Assembly: GCA_964035015.1 (NCBI GenBank)
Contig: OZ035998.1
Span: 22,711,479 to 22,775,478, forward strand
Length of the DNA: 64,000 bases
Origin: Corallium rubrum
Lineage: Eukaryota > Cnidaria > Anthozoa > Scleralcyonacea > Coralliidae
Direction: 5' to 3'
In this document: positions 46,550 to 58,002 of the stretch, one piece after another
Layout: each line of letters begins with the position of its first letter
Position numbering within the stretch: position 1 is the stretch's first letter
Notes under the pieces: model-generated
What the model saw: the letters and a program-made list of their open reading frames with translations, nothing else
What the model was told of the DNA's origin: nothing
Databases searched by the model: none
Translations under genes and position numbers: made by a program

Positions 46550-49278
46550 ATGATAGTTGAAACTGGTGTAAACTGTGCATTTTTTGCTTGTTGGACCAGT
46601 AGAAAGCACGGGCTTTCACTTTTCAAGATCCCAGCTGTTCGCGCAGACGATGGCGAGCAGACAGCATCGCTGAAGGGGAAAGCTAGAGAAGAATGGCTTC
46701 GTTTGATATTGCGAACGAGAGGAATGACTCCGGATTTGAGACAGCGGATCGAGGAAAACAATATTTATGTTTGCGAACTTCATTTTACGCAAGATTGCAT
46801 TCTTAGAAGTGAGTTTTATATATTCTGTTCTGTTGCTTGTTGCGTCTTGTTATTTTCGTCATGCGAGAACAAAGGGCCCTTTATGAATAATTCAGTGTCG
46901 GATTAAAATCGATATTGTTTTCAATTTCTAGATCCTAAGCGAAAAGTGTTGGTTACTGGAAGTATTTCAACCGGGAAGTTACCTGCCAAAAGCCATGATG
47001 TTCCTAAAAAAGAGCGTCGAACTCTCATACGAGTCACTGAAGAAGGTATGCCACCTTCTTCGTCAGTCGACCCTTCGCACTTGTCGGTAAATATCAATAT
47101 GGCAGATTTGCATAAGCATCTTGACGAGGAAAATATACAGCCTTGGAAAGTAGATACAGCTGAACATAGTAACATTAAAATGGAACTGTATGATGGCATT
47201 CACAGCGTTGCGAAATATAATCAACTCTGCACTAGAATTCACTGTTTTTGTTTTCCACTGGCCTATTCCTGAAACATACACCATCTACCTTGAAAGAAAA
47301 CGTTCCCTTAAAAGTCGAGATGATGTTAAGAATTAATTTCTTTGGTTGAGAATTCCTGCCTTTGTCAAGGGTTGCCAGAAGATGATGACACCAAAGCTGT
47401 AGTTGTGGATCCAAATACAGCAGTTGCTTTCCATACTCCAGGAACAATTGTTCGCCATTCAGTCCCTAAGTTGTTGTCTGAAATTCAGTTTGAGTCATCC
47501 ATTTCATTTCGTTCTCCTTACTGCCAAATGATTCAGCAACCCTCCAGCCTAATAGAAGAAGAGCCTTGCAGACCATATTCCATCGCCAGTGGTATTCTGA
47601 AGAGGTAATTGAGAAAAAAGAAAAGAGTTTCCTCCACCCCAGCTAAGCCAAAAGCAGCTCTTGCTGCATGTGGGCCAGAAAAGTTGCGAGCAACTGTAAA
47701 GTCAACGAGACTCCAGTGCAAAGAGTTGGAGGACAAACTCCAGGTGCTCAAAGCCAAGATTGAAAAGGATGGGGTGGGCATAAGTGAATCTTTAGAGAAG
47801 GACCTTCTCAAAATAATGGGAGGGCAAAATCTTGAAGCTACTCCTCATATGAAGTTTTTTTGGGAGCAGCAGATGAGGCTCTTGCAACCTGAGAAAATGG
47901 GAAGGAGATACCATCCTCAAATTATTCGATTTGCTTTGTCGCTGCATGGCAAGTCACCTGCTGCTTATAGAGAGCTGAGGGATAGTGGTGCTTTAATTCT
48001 TCCTAGTGAACGGGTGCGTAGAGATTATAACAATTATTTCAAGCCAAAGGCTGGAAAATATTGAATGTCTATGTGAAAAAGCATCTTCCTTTTCTGGTGT
48101 CCAACGATATGTGGCTCTCGTCATGGACGAGATGAAAATTCAGTCAAATCTTGTTTTTGACAAGTATTCTGGTGATTTGATTGGTTTTATTGATCTTGGG
48201 GATCCAATGACTAACTATGCCAACCTTACTGAAGAAGATACTATGGCATCCCATGCCTTGGCATTTCTTGTAAGAGGATTGTGCACTGACCTCAAACATG
48301 TCATTGCATATTTTTTTACAGGAAATGTCACTTCTTACCAATTAATGTCAATGTTCTGGAAAGTTGTCTCCATTCTCGAGCTACCATTAAATCTTTTGGT
48401 CTGTGCTGCTGTAAATGATGAGGCCTCTCCAAACCGCAAGTTTTTCCGTCTCCATACCAAATTGGCAGTCGACTTGAAGTGTGATGTTGTATATAAGGCA
48501 CCTAACTTTTTTGCAATATCAGGCTTCGTCTATTTCTTTGCAGATTCCCCTCATTTGATGAAGACAGCCCGTAATTGCCTGTATAATTTTGAATCAGGTT
48601 CCTGTAGTTGCTTCATGTGGAATGATGGGAAATATCTTCTTTTCAAGCACATAGAAGATCTTTTTTACAGTGACCGAGAATTTGGTTTGCATACTTTACC
48701 AAAGCTGACCATGGACCACATCGTGCTTACCTCCTACAGCAAGATGAAGGTGAAGCTGGCAACCCAAGTCCTCAGTCGGTCTGTGGCTATATCCTTGGTG
48801 GAAACTGGTAATGAAGAGGTCCTGGAAACTGCGCAGTTCTGTATGATGATGAATGATTTCTTGGACTGCACAAATGTGAGGTCACGGACTGAGCATGTCA
48901 GGAAGAGAAATCAGTTCATCAAACCATACACAGCTCAGGCTGAAAGATGTCTTCTTACAGTACCTAAATAACTGGAGGAAGAGTACACTTGCACGCCCAG
49001 GAGATTACTCTCCTGAAGCCAAAGGGAAAATGTTCCTGTCCATCCAAACATACGAAGGCTTGAAGATATCTGTGTATGCCCATATCGAGGCGATCCAGTT
49101 TCTTCTTGGTGAGGGGTTTGAGTATGTCCTGAGTGAGCGATTTATGCAGGATGTACTTGAAGATTACTTTGGGCACCAAAGGGCAAAAGGTGGACGGTCA
49201 GACAACCCGACAGCTCATCAATTTGGTTACAATGATTTAACAATTGCAGCCCAAAGAGATATTGCACCAGTTATATGA
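46550..49278 (+). pseudogene. THAP/P-element transposase (THAP9-like), decayed
   Basis: Exon 1 (46550-46808) encodes a THAP zinc finger: MIVETGVNCAFFACW, about 50 residues, then VCELHF, the C2CH ligands. A GTGAGT donor follows, and a TTTCTAG acceptor at 46931 opens exon 2. Exon 2 encodes the leucine-rich coiled region (LQCKELEDKLQVLKAKIEKD) and the P-type RNase H-like catalytic part: LVMDEMKIQSNLVFDKYSGD with its aspartate, VNDEASPNRKFF, DSPHLMKTARN. It ends with FMQDVLEDYFGHQRAKGG and SDNPTAHQFGYN. Lesions are a frameshift near 47195, TAA near 47335, TAA at 47606 and frameshifts near 48055 and 48950. Family enzymes bind GTP and cut and rejoin DNA. This copy cannot make the full protein. Confidence 0.88.
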
Positions 49279-49699
49279 GAGGTAATGTTGGAGGCCGATA
49301 TGAGAAACGGAAATGGTATAAAGTCAGTGATGAACCGGTGAGAAAACGGAAAAAATAGTTGACCTGCAGATCTAGAACTTAACTTGTTCGAACACATTTT
49401 AGAATTACATGTTCTCTAATTTTCTTGTTCATTACTACGATCATGGTCAAATTTCTTGAGAGAAAACATGTATTTAAATCTTCGATGCAACTTCTTGTTT
49501 TCCATAAAATGTGTTTGGACCCAATTCCTTATACAAAGGTATATACATAGTATACAGTACATGTATACTGCACCAATGTTCCTCTAATTCAATGGTGTAT
49601 GACCCTTTTGGGAGACTTCTTATGCAACATTAAATTAAAGTGGGGAAACATCAGTTTATTCAAAAATATTGAAAATGTGGGATTTGTTACATGTACTGT

Positions 49700-49972
49700 A
49701 CTTAACCTCTCTCCTCTACAGAGGCTTCTTGAGCTCTTCAATATAAAGGGGTTTAATATTGCAGGGGTTTATAGACTATAGAATAGAGAGCATAGAGTAA
49801 GCGGTATCTAGAGGGTAATGGGGAGTTTTCCTCATTTCCCCCCATTACCCTCTACCGCATTATGCAATCCCATAAATTCATTACTCTTAGCTCTACAGTT
49901 TATAAACCCCTGCAATATTAACCCCCTATATATTGAAGAGTTCAAAAAAGCTCAAGAGGAGTGATTAACAGT
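49700..49972. repeat. Foldback inside the P element
   Basis: AATATTGCAGGGGTTTATAG and its complement, with outer CTTGAGCTCTTCAATAT and inner GGGTAATGGGG/CCCCATTACCC, form a long hairpin in the 3' non-coding part. Confidence 0.8.
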
Positions 49973-52102
49973 GTTTAATTAACCAATATCCAGGATTGTA
50001 GTTATATTACTATCTATTTTTTTTGCAATAATTTCTTGTTTTGATAGTCTTTTAAATTTACTGTAGGTAGTAGGTGTGAGACATTTTAAGTTACCACAAA
50101 TTTTAACATTTGTTACAAAACTTTGGCAAAGGTTCTAGGGACTTCTCTCCTGAATTTTAAAAACTTTTAAATTTAAAAAAAAATTTTCCAGTTACATTTT
50201 ATGCCACATGACTAAACAAACAGGAAACAGTTAATGTAGAAATTGTTGTAAAGATGTTCCATCTGTTTCCGGAAAAATTTCTAAGTTCTCCAAAGTGGGA
50301 AGCAAGTGTAGTGCACAAATCACCTTGTTTTACTGTAATCAAGCTTGTAACCTTGTATGCTCAGCCTGACACTTGGTGAGGTGTTGCACTATTGTACATG
50401 TAACTTAATTAAACTATTAGATTTGATATTTGTAATTAAGTAAGTAAGTATACTAAGTAATTAAGTACCCTGTAAGTATAACTAAAAGTACTTTTAATAA
50501 AATGGGTAGTGGAATGGGACCAGTCACATGACTGCAGCTCATGAAAGGAGAAATGGACAACTCCTTCCCTCCATTGTCTGAGGTCACACCTTAGGCAAGT
50601 GTGAGTAACCTGTAAGCCTCCCTTCCAGGGTTACGGAATTGGTTTTCTAGGCATCAATTTGGGCAGCTTGTGATGCTTCAAAGTGGTACAATGTAACTAG
50701 TGACTGTCTTTGGAGATGGAAAATCTAACCAGTTCCTGTTTGAAGGTGGTGGTCTTGTGGATGAACAGTTGGTGATTGAACTTCTTCCTGATGACAGAAT
50801 ATCGTAATCAATACTGCAAGTGATGTTAAGAATGAGAGATGCAGCCACACTTCAAGATATCCAAAGGAAAGATTTTACGCACAAGTTTTCAGAATTTTGT
50901 GCACCGGTTTCTTTTTAGGAACCGCAAATAGCACGAAAGGGTACAAACGAAATACTGGAATCTGTTGTGTATTTGTATTTGTTTTTTGTCTCACGTATCA
51001 TGTGTACTTTAAAATTCTGAAATGCACTTAAATTTCTATTTTATACAATTATATATACAATTATAGAATAGTCTGACCATAAAATCGTGGTTTGTCACTG
51101 TTAATGATACAATATTTTCTTGTTAAAACTGTCCTCAAAATACAAGGAAATTACTGCATGTAGTATCTGAAATACTACTACAGTATTCGGAATAGTAGTG
51201 TTTCAGAGACTACATGCAGTATTAAAATCAAAAAATTCTGGAGGAAAGTACTAGAATAAAGTAACTTAGATTCAACCTAAGACAGCGAATTGTGAAGTAC
51301 AGTAAGTACAGTTAACAACATTTTAAGCTTTAATTTTATATTTATTATTAACAACATTTCCCAAGTACAAAATTTATATGGTCAGATTGATTGGCCATGA
51401 ACAACATGTTATCTCACCCAGTGACTTCGCTACGGGATGTGGGGGGTGTTCACTTTTAGATCACTTGACTATTCTGCTTTAGAATCTACACATTTATACA
51501 AATTTGGAATGTGTCACCCTACTATAAACATTTTAAAATAAGAACCTTTTTGAGCCTGATATTTGAAAGAAAGTTAGTTTTAATTGCATGGTGGCAAAGT
51601 ATCAAACAAGAACAATATCAAAATTCGGCTATATATTTTTCATGTGGCCAGTAAGATCAAAACAGCTACAGTATGACTTCAAATGATGTGGGTAAAGAAA
51701 AATATACAAACTCTTCCAGTTGTATTTAGGAATAATTGCCATCAAACCTGTGTTCGTTAATAGCTACAATAATACGGGAATTATACACCTTCGAAGTTCA
51801 AGGCATCACTGTCTACGTATTCAGTCCATTAGTTTCAACAACAGAAATATTCAAGTAAATACAAATCACCAACAAACATCGCGCCTTCACTCCCAACTTC
51901 ACTTCAAAGGACGATTAAAAACCGTGTTTGTCTTCTACAACGATTGTACTTATTTCAACATGTTGCCAAAGAGTAGGTTAAAAGGCCATATCATGTTTCC
52001 TGTCAACACATTAGCTTCAAGCGATGGGAAAATCTCTCGTTTCTATCAAGTGCTGTGAATTCCTTATGTATCACCTTTCAATGTTTACGAAGCGATGAAC
52101 CC
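49973..52102. other. 3' non-coding part of the P element
   Basis: It is AT-rich without a supported gene. A small palindrome is at 51152-51221. The 112-codon frame at 51720-52058 has no recognised motif and opens with a TTG, so I do not call it. Confidence 0.4.
51152..51221. repeat. Short palindrome
   Basis: TACTGCATGTAGT and ACTACATGCAGTA close arms with CTGAAATACTACTA and complement, within the P element. Confidence 0.85.
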
Positions 52103-52203
52103 TCCGCATCACGTGATTTCCCCCCCTTTGATCCCCGACATTATTTGCCGCCCCCTTTGAAGATTGTCGGCTAGCCTAGCCAGTCTATTAACCGTATTCT
52201 GAA

Positions 52204-52778
52204 ATTACTGTCAATACTTGCTTATATTAATATGGTCGTATAAATATCTAATTATAGTTCACTGTGTTACTTTGATAATACATATTGCACATTTACGCAC
52301 AGTATTTGTGTTAATGAAATGTCACCCAAAATATAATTGATTAAAAAAAATTAATTGATTAAAAAAATATCATGCACAGATATAAGATATTGTGCACTGC
52401 TAACAAGACTTCAGTTGATATTTACAACACACAAGAACAGGAAGTACTCAACCTGCACTCCTGTAAAATGTATCAGATTACATTCTGACTCCTTTCATTT
52501 AAAAGGCAAGATATTGACAGTATGTCCTTAGGAAAACACAGAGTAAATTTAAAATATTTACCAAGCTTTCTATACTATTGATGGAAGCTATAATACAAGT
52601 TCTCGATAAACAAGGCATTTCGCACAAGCCTCTTGAGTAAGAGAAAAAATTTTTGAATAATTGTGTGAAATGTCTAAATATTGCAACAGAAAAGCTATTG
52701 AACACCAACAGGAAGCAAACACAGCTACTGCAATTTAACAAAGAATTAAAGATATATAATTAAAGGTATGCTCAAGGG

Positions 52779-52780
<2 letters not shown>
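52204..52780. other. Unassigned AT-rich spacer
   Basis: No gene recognised. Confidence 0.3.

Positions 52781-52782
<2 letters not shown>

Positions 52783-52858
<76 letters not shown>
52783..52858. repeat. (TA)n microsatellite
   Basis: Perfect TA tract. Confidence 0.95.
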
Positions 52859-52859
<1 letters not shown>

Positions 52860-52926
52860 CTATCAAAAATACATCACCAGAAAATGACTCACTATATTGT
52901 TATACATACAGACATGTTGTCGGAAT

Positions 52927-53002
52927 CGCTGTACTTAACCACACTGACAATTTATTCATAGTTTGTTGACCTTTATATGCGATGCTCTAATTTATGCAGT
53001 GT
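52927..53002. repeat. Short dispersed repeat
   Basis: This is a direct copy of 43257-43332. Confidence 0.75.
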
Positions 53003-53099
53003 CAATATCAAGTTTTAATAATAGCGAGTGACTTTTCATGGATTTGGGGGGGTCTTTGGTGAAGGCAAATTTCGAGTTTAGGAATATATACAGCTCAGC

Positions 53100-53106
<7 letters not shown>

Positions 53107-53166
<60 letters not shown>
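53107..53166. repeat. (TA)n microsatellite
   Basis: Perfect TA tract. Confidence 0.95.
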
Positions 53167-53167
<1 letters not shown>

Positions 53168-53369
53168 CCTACATGGTGTGCCATGTTAGTCCAATAGTTA
53201 TGGTGTCAAAATAATGAGAAGAGAGAAAGTCCGAAAGCCAGCACGCGGAAGTGTATTAGAATTTGCCGAATTTACAATTTATTAAATAGATGTTCAAGTT
53301 TCGTTTTTTATTGATTGTAACATCGTTGAGCTGATGTTTCGAAGCGTTGAAATAGACCTTGGTTTTCAG

Positions 53370-53605
53370 GTCCGGCGTAGGTACATTTAAAAGCGGTTGA
53401 TGAACCATCTCGTGCTGTTTCATTCTATAAACTTGTGATTTGTTCGGGGACGAAGTCGACGATGATCTTGATTTTGGAGAAGAATTGTTGACTTGCGGAG
53501 ATGTATAGGCACATCAATATTAGGCATGCGCTAAACGTCGCACAATAGACGAATACGAATTTAGTTCGAATTAACTTCGTCGGTAATGCGACGTAAATGT
53601 GACGT
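53370..53605. repeat. Inverted copy of the 42.9-43.2 kb block
   Basis: TCCGGCGTAGGTACATTTAA, GATGAACCATCTCGTGCTGT and ATGCGACGT match 42935-43180 in reverse complement. The block overlaps the left end of the MITE at 53523. Confidence 0.75.
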
Positions 53606-53933
53606 CGAGTTAAACGTCGGATTTCAGTCGAATTTAATTGTTTTTACTTGGACTCGTGGAGCCTGAAAACGACTTCTTCAAAACATGGCGCCGAATTGTT
53701 GCAGACAGACGAGAAACATTTAATTCGACGCGACGATAATTCACCGTGTAACTCCAATACGCATTATCGTCGCATTGTTCTCCGTCGGACTCAGACGAAT
53801 TTAATTGCCGAAGCGACTTTAATTCGTGTGTCGAATTCAATCGAGTTATACGTCGCAATTTCGTCGAATAAAATTCAAACAATTAAATTCATCTGAATTA
53901 AATTCGTCTAATGTGCGACGTTTCGCGCAGGCC
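53523..53933. mobile_element. MITE with TTA target duplication
   Basis: The ends GGCATGCGCTAAACGTCGCA and TGCGACGTTTCGCGCAGGCC are near-complements flanked by TTA. TTCGTCGGTAATGCGACG, GATTAAATTCG-type phrases and AATTCGTCTGA recur inside. It is a PIF/Harbinger-type candidate. Confidence 0.7.
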
Positions 53934-53935
53934 TT

Positions 53936-54203
53936 AAACCCACACGTATACGTTTTCCTAGCGTTTTCATATCGTTTCAGGTAATGAGACCATTGTTTTC
54001 TGCTTCCCTGAAGACTGAGAACAATATTAAAACGCTATGAAAACGCATACGTGTGGACATGGCCTTGGGCTATGTGCACACGGTAACGTTTCCGAGCGTT
54101 TTCGTATTGTTTCAAGTAATGAGCTGATTGTTCTCGATTACCTTGAGAACAGTAAACAATACGAAAACGCTCGGAAAAGTTTCCGTGTGCACATAGCCTA
54201 AGT
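53936..54203. repeat. Two adjacent foldback elements of the same design
   Basis: Unit 1 (about 53936-54068) has ACACGTATACG..AGCGTTTTCAT and complement. Unit 2 (about 54069-54203) has GCTATGTGCACACGG..GAGCGTTTTCGTATTGTTT and complement. Both share GTTTCA(G/A)GTAATGAG in the left arm, so they are related. Confidence 0.8.
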
Positions 54204-54546
54204 CATTGGATGAATTATTTCATGCTGTCTTTTTCTATAGTCCTGTAATTGCTCCGCGACTGATTTATTACAATGAACTTTTTTCTCCTTTGTCGTTGAA
54301 AATGGGTCGACTTGAGGTGAAATGATAATCGTATTAATGCGTGGGTTTGTATGGTTCGATGTTGTTGAACCAGGACTTTTCCCCTTGAGGACTGACTCGT
54401 TAATGACGTCTTCGGTTTTGCGAAGAGAAACTCTTACTGTGAGTGATGAAGATTAGTTTTTGTCTTTTTCTTGAGATTTGTATTTATATCTCTCCATATC
54501 ACCTTGCATCTAGGCATTCGCACTGTATATGGCACTTTATAAGGAT
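54204..54546. other. Unassigned spacer
   Basis: No gene recognised. Confidence 0.3.
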
Positions 54547-54547
54547 T

Positions 54548-54983
54548 TTAAGGGTCGTCGCTTGGGCGCAGGGTGATGTATAAAGAGTCAGCGTCTTGAT
54601 GATTATTATCTTCTGCTTCGTACGGGTCTTCTCCATCCGAGTTCTCGTCAGAATTGCCGTTGTCTCGACGACAGTAGTCAGTCATCTGAGTCGGCTTCCG
54701 AAACTTCTTATTCGTCCGAGTCGTTTTCTCCTGGATCACTTTCATTCCCAGTTATTCATTTTCGCAAAGGTTCAGGCTTGGGCTGTTCAACTGCATGTAC
54801 GAGGTGGCATAAGAGAATATGACTGAAGTACAGCAGGAACAGTAGGAGAATTTGACGGAAAGTGTTCATTGGGTGGTGTTGAAAATAAGAATGAGGAGCA
54901 ATAGGCCCAGACAGATGTTTAACAGACTGTTCAGACTATGCTGACGCTGCTGGTTCTGCAGCTGTTGTCGGAATGTCAGAAAA
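54548..54983 (-). pseudogene. Acidic C-terminal part of virus-like gene, copy A
   Basis: The minus-strand frame includes DNGNSDENSDGEDPYEAEDN and ends ADSLYITLRPSDDP. It matches the acidic tail of copy B (62870-63060) and is separated from its ATPase part (55555-56398) by the 566-bp insertion at 55001-55566. Confidence 0.7.
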
Positions 54984-55000
54984 CTGTTGATTAGAGTACA

Positions 55001-55566
55001 CTCTAAAAACAAGGTGTGTAGATATTACACACCTTTCTTGTCGCCAAATTCGCACACCTTTTGCTGTGTATTTATACACACCTTAAGGTGTGTATTTGCA
55101 GGGAAAAGGTGTGTATTTATACACACCTTTTTGCCAATTAAGGTGTGTATTATTACACACCTTAAGGCGTGCAATTTGCTTGTCGCCAAATTCGCACACC
55201 TTAAGCCGTGTTTTCTAGAAAGGTGTGTATTTAAACACACCTAAGGTGTGTATTTCCTAGACGCATACACACCTTAAGGCGTTTATTTATACACACCTTT
55301 AGATGTGTATCTAAAGGTGTGTATAAATAAACACCAGTCATCGCGTCAACGGCTACGAAAGGTAGAAATTTTCTAGAAACAGAAACTCAAAAAATTAAAA
55401 ACTATAAAATATTTAATGCCTATGAAGAAAAAATATACAAGTTTCGATGAGTTATAGATATATTATTAGTGAGCTTAAGCAAGCGACGTTTTTGTCAACA
55501 CGGTGACGGACGTCACGCGAAAGTTAGCTGACCTAATTTTCGCGGCGTGTTTCATCAATGTTTCAT
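55001..55566. mobile_element. Palindromic-array element with 17-bp target duplication
   Basis: CTGTTGATYAGAGTACA flanks the insert at 54984-55000 and 55567-55583 with one difference, and copy B of the host gene lacks the insert. The left 340 bp are at least eight short palindromes built on AAGGTGTGTATTTATACACACC. The right 225 bp are AT-rich, then GC-rich (ACGTCACGCGAAAGTTAGCTGA). No ORF is present. The class is unknown; a 17-bp duplication is long for a DNA transposon. Confidence 0.75.
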
Positions 55567-56398
55567 CTGTTGATCAGAGTACAGGATGTTCTTTTCATTG
55601 GGTGTTAACGGTGGTGTTTGTACAATATCTCGCATCAGTAGCTGTTCTGTATTGTGCATGGCGTTGATGATTGGAGGTTGCTGATACGGTTTATTTTGAA
55701 TATATCTGCTTATGTTCTGGTGCAGGACGGAGCTATTTTTTTCAGATAAAAAATTGGTCTTGAGACGATGTCGGTCATTCGCCGTTGGCTTCAGATCAAG
55801 CATCAAATAACCGTGTGGGCGACTCGTTGCTTCTTCACAGGATTGCATAAAATCTTGCCCAGGATTCACTTGTCGTTCCAAAATAGAAATTTGTTGTTTA
55901 TCCCTCGGAGATTTGAAGAGCAAAATATAGTGGACATTAAGAGTAATGTTTATGGTTTCTTTGCCTTGGCGAGGTATATTCTGAACAATGTAGATCTCTG
56001 GGAGATTCCGATGATGACTCCCTTTTGTGAATAGGTTTGCAATACGTTTATCTCCCTCTGACTGAGACATTAGATCATCCAATACAATCATGTTTGGCCC
56101 CGAGACATCAAGAAAGTCATTACAATCAATGTTGGATGGTATTCGTTCGTTAAGCTCAATATTTGCTATTGCCTTAATCGGTTGCCACTGCCCATAACAC
56201 CAAATGAAACGTTCAGGGTGTGGGGGTAATAACTCTTCGTACATTCTCCAGACAATTTTTCACCCAGACTGTTTTACCACTCTGTGAACACCCAGCTAGA
56301 ATACACGTGAAGGGACGTTGCATAACTGTAGAGCCATCGACAAGAGAGATTGGCGTCCTCGAGTAGTCGTCCCCGTGAAAAATTTTCATATGACGTAG
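55555..56398 (-). pseudogene. Virus-like packaging ATPase (A32/FtsK-like) with zinc-finger end, copy A
   Basis: Reading down from about 56398, the remnant of a C2H2 finger (RLRHMKIFHG) is followed by a P-loop, GCSQSGKT (Walker A), then WCYGQW, Walker B MIVLDDLM, and LFTKGSHHRN, YIVQN and PHGYLMLDLKP blocks. This order is that of viral DNA-packaging ATPases of the A32/FtsK-HerA group, as found in Polinton-like and related dsDNA elements. The frame shifts near 56230 just after Walker A. The N-terminal Cys pair is missing and the acidic tail is displaced, so it is inactive. It may derive from an integrated dsDNA virus or virus-like transposon; the exact source is not determined. Confidence 0.7.
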
Positions 56399-57570
56399 AC
56401 GATGGGATTCAATGATTCAATCTTAGGATTCAATTATTCAATCTTAGGCAGTGGCGTAGCCAGGGTCTTGAGTTTACGGGGGGGGGGGGGGTGGGTCAGG
56501 GGGCATGCCCCCAGAATATTTTGGATTTCTAGGGTCTTTGAAACACTGTTTCCTGCATTTTGAGGCAAGTATTTAAGAGTAATCTGAAATCCATAAATTA
56601 CATAATTTTGAACCAGAACATAGAATACGACGTCAGAATATCTTTAGATTTATTTATAAATAAATCGTATAGTATTGTAATTTAAGTATAGGATATGCAT
56701 ACCTGCAATATATAACACATTACTTGTCTACTCACATGGCCTTAAAACAATGTAACCACCCCCCCCCCCCTCCTAGAGAACTCCCTGAGAACGGTCTTGG
56801 AGACCATTGGGTCCCCTTTTTGACGAAAAGTCAAAACAATAGATGGCGTCGGCATCCCTTTGAAAAATCATTCCGGTAAGGGGGCCAGCCCGGTTAGTGA
56901 GTGTTTACATGGGAAAATTTTCATCCAGCTTAGCGAGATCTCGCTTCTTTCAAGTGAGATCTCGCTAACCAGGCCGGCCTACTTGGCCATATAAATGCAG
57001 AGGAATTTTTAACAGGGATATAAATACGCGGTGAGATCTCTCTTAACAGAACACTCAAAAATATTTTAATTTTTATTTATTGGTGTCACCCCAGATGCTA
57101 CGTATCTATGACGTCATTGGTGAAATGTTTTTATTATTGCTGTAGTTAAAGCCAGTAGAAAGACTATATAACTTAAAAATTTAGGAAGAATTTGGTTTAG
57201 TTTTTGGTTTATGGCCGTTGAGTTAGTTGTTGTTATAAGAAGGTAAATGTTATATTCATTAATCAAGCTTTATTATTCTATTTTCTATCTTTAGTCATTG
57301 ATTATCTGAGGTATCCTATGAGCATCCGTAACTTTAAAAGCAATTTTTCGTCAATATTAAATTGATGACGTCACTGTATGACGTCAAATTTCGGCCATCT
57401 TGGATTCCGACATATTGGATTTGTAACCTCCGATTGGATGAACTTAAATAACACAAAATTCATGGGGTTATATAAAAAATACTAAAGTTAATTAAATACT
57501 AAAAAAATCAACCCAAAAAAAAAAATTAAAACAGAATTTCGAAATTTTTGCCACAAACGTCATCAAAAAC
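56399..57570. other. Repeat-rich stretch without genes
   Basis: A hAT-type end CAGTGGCGTAGCCAGGG starts at 56449, without a visible partner. A poly-G run is near 56479-56492 and poly-C at 56760-56771. A small foldback at 56930-56985 (CGAGATCTCGCTT / AGTGAGATCTCG) recalls the 6.3-kb element. Confidence 0.45.
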
Positions 57571-57573
57571 GTG

Positions 57574-57587
57574 GTTGCTATGGCAAC
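57574..57587. promoter_or_regulatory. RFX X-box motif (distal)
   Basis: GTTGCTATGGCAAC is a perfect palindromic X-box, the RFX-factor target of many ciliary genes. It lies 416 bp upstream of the candidate ATG at 58003. Confidence 0.55.
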
Positions 57588-57939
57588 GCTAATCAGTCTA
57601 AAAAAATTTTACACGCGGAAGTGTTCCGCGAAACTAGTTATGAAAAGTCACAAAATTTCGTTCCTCGGGCACTTTCCGCACGTCCCCCAGTCTAGATAGG
57701 GTTAAGATTGAAGCATTGAATCCTAAGCACGCTTGTCATAAATGACCCCGAAAACGCCAGAGGTTTTTGTCGCAATTTTTTCCGATATGCGAGCGCATAT
57801 TTTGGAAGACTGGTAACGAAATTAATTATCGAAAAATTAGCTTTATTTCTGGGTTTAGGTACCCTTTAGGATTGCCTTGAATCTCTTGGAAGATATAGCG
57901 CGAAAATGGGGGATATTTAGGGATTAAAATGATACAAAG

Positions 57940-57953
57940 ATTGCCATGGTAAC
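57940..57953. promoter_or_regulatory. RFX X-box-like motif (proximal)
   Basis: ATTGCCATGGTAAC differs from the X-box palindrome at its first base. It lies 50 bp upstream of the candidate ATG. An E2F-like TTTTGGCGCG follows at about 57957. Confidence 0.5.
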
Positions 57954-58002
57954 ATTTGTTTTGGCGCGACAACCTTCCTCGATCTAAATCCTGTTGAGCA
58001 AA

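Larger units (their letters stand above)
46341..52196 (+). mobile_element. P-superfamily (THAP) transposon, structurally complete
   Basis: The 5856-bp element is bounded by TTCTGAA on both sides (46334-46340 and 52197-52203), an exact 7-bp target duplication. Its ends are CACGGTTAATAG..ACTGGTTAGGCTAGC and the complement of TACGGTTAATAGACTGGCTA. A 15-bp subterminal inverted repeat, ATCACGTGATGCGGA, lies 77-79 bp inside each end (46418-46432 and 52103-52117), as in Drosophila P. It encodes a THAP-domain transposase gene in its first 3 kb. The last 2.8 kb are non-coding and hold palindromes. Confidence 0.9.

Noticed and set aside
51720..52058. 112-codon ORF in the 3' part of the P element
   Set aside because: It opens with TTG, has no motif, and lies in non-coding transposon sequence.
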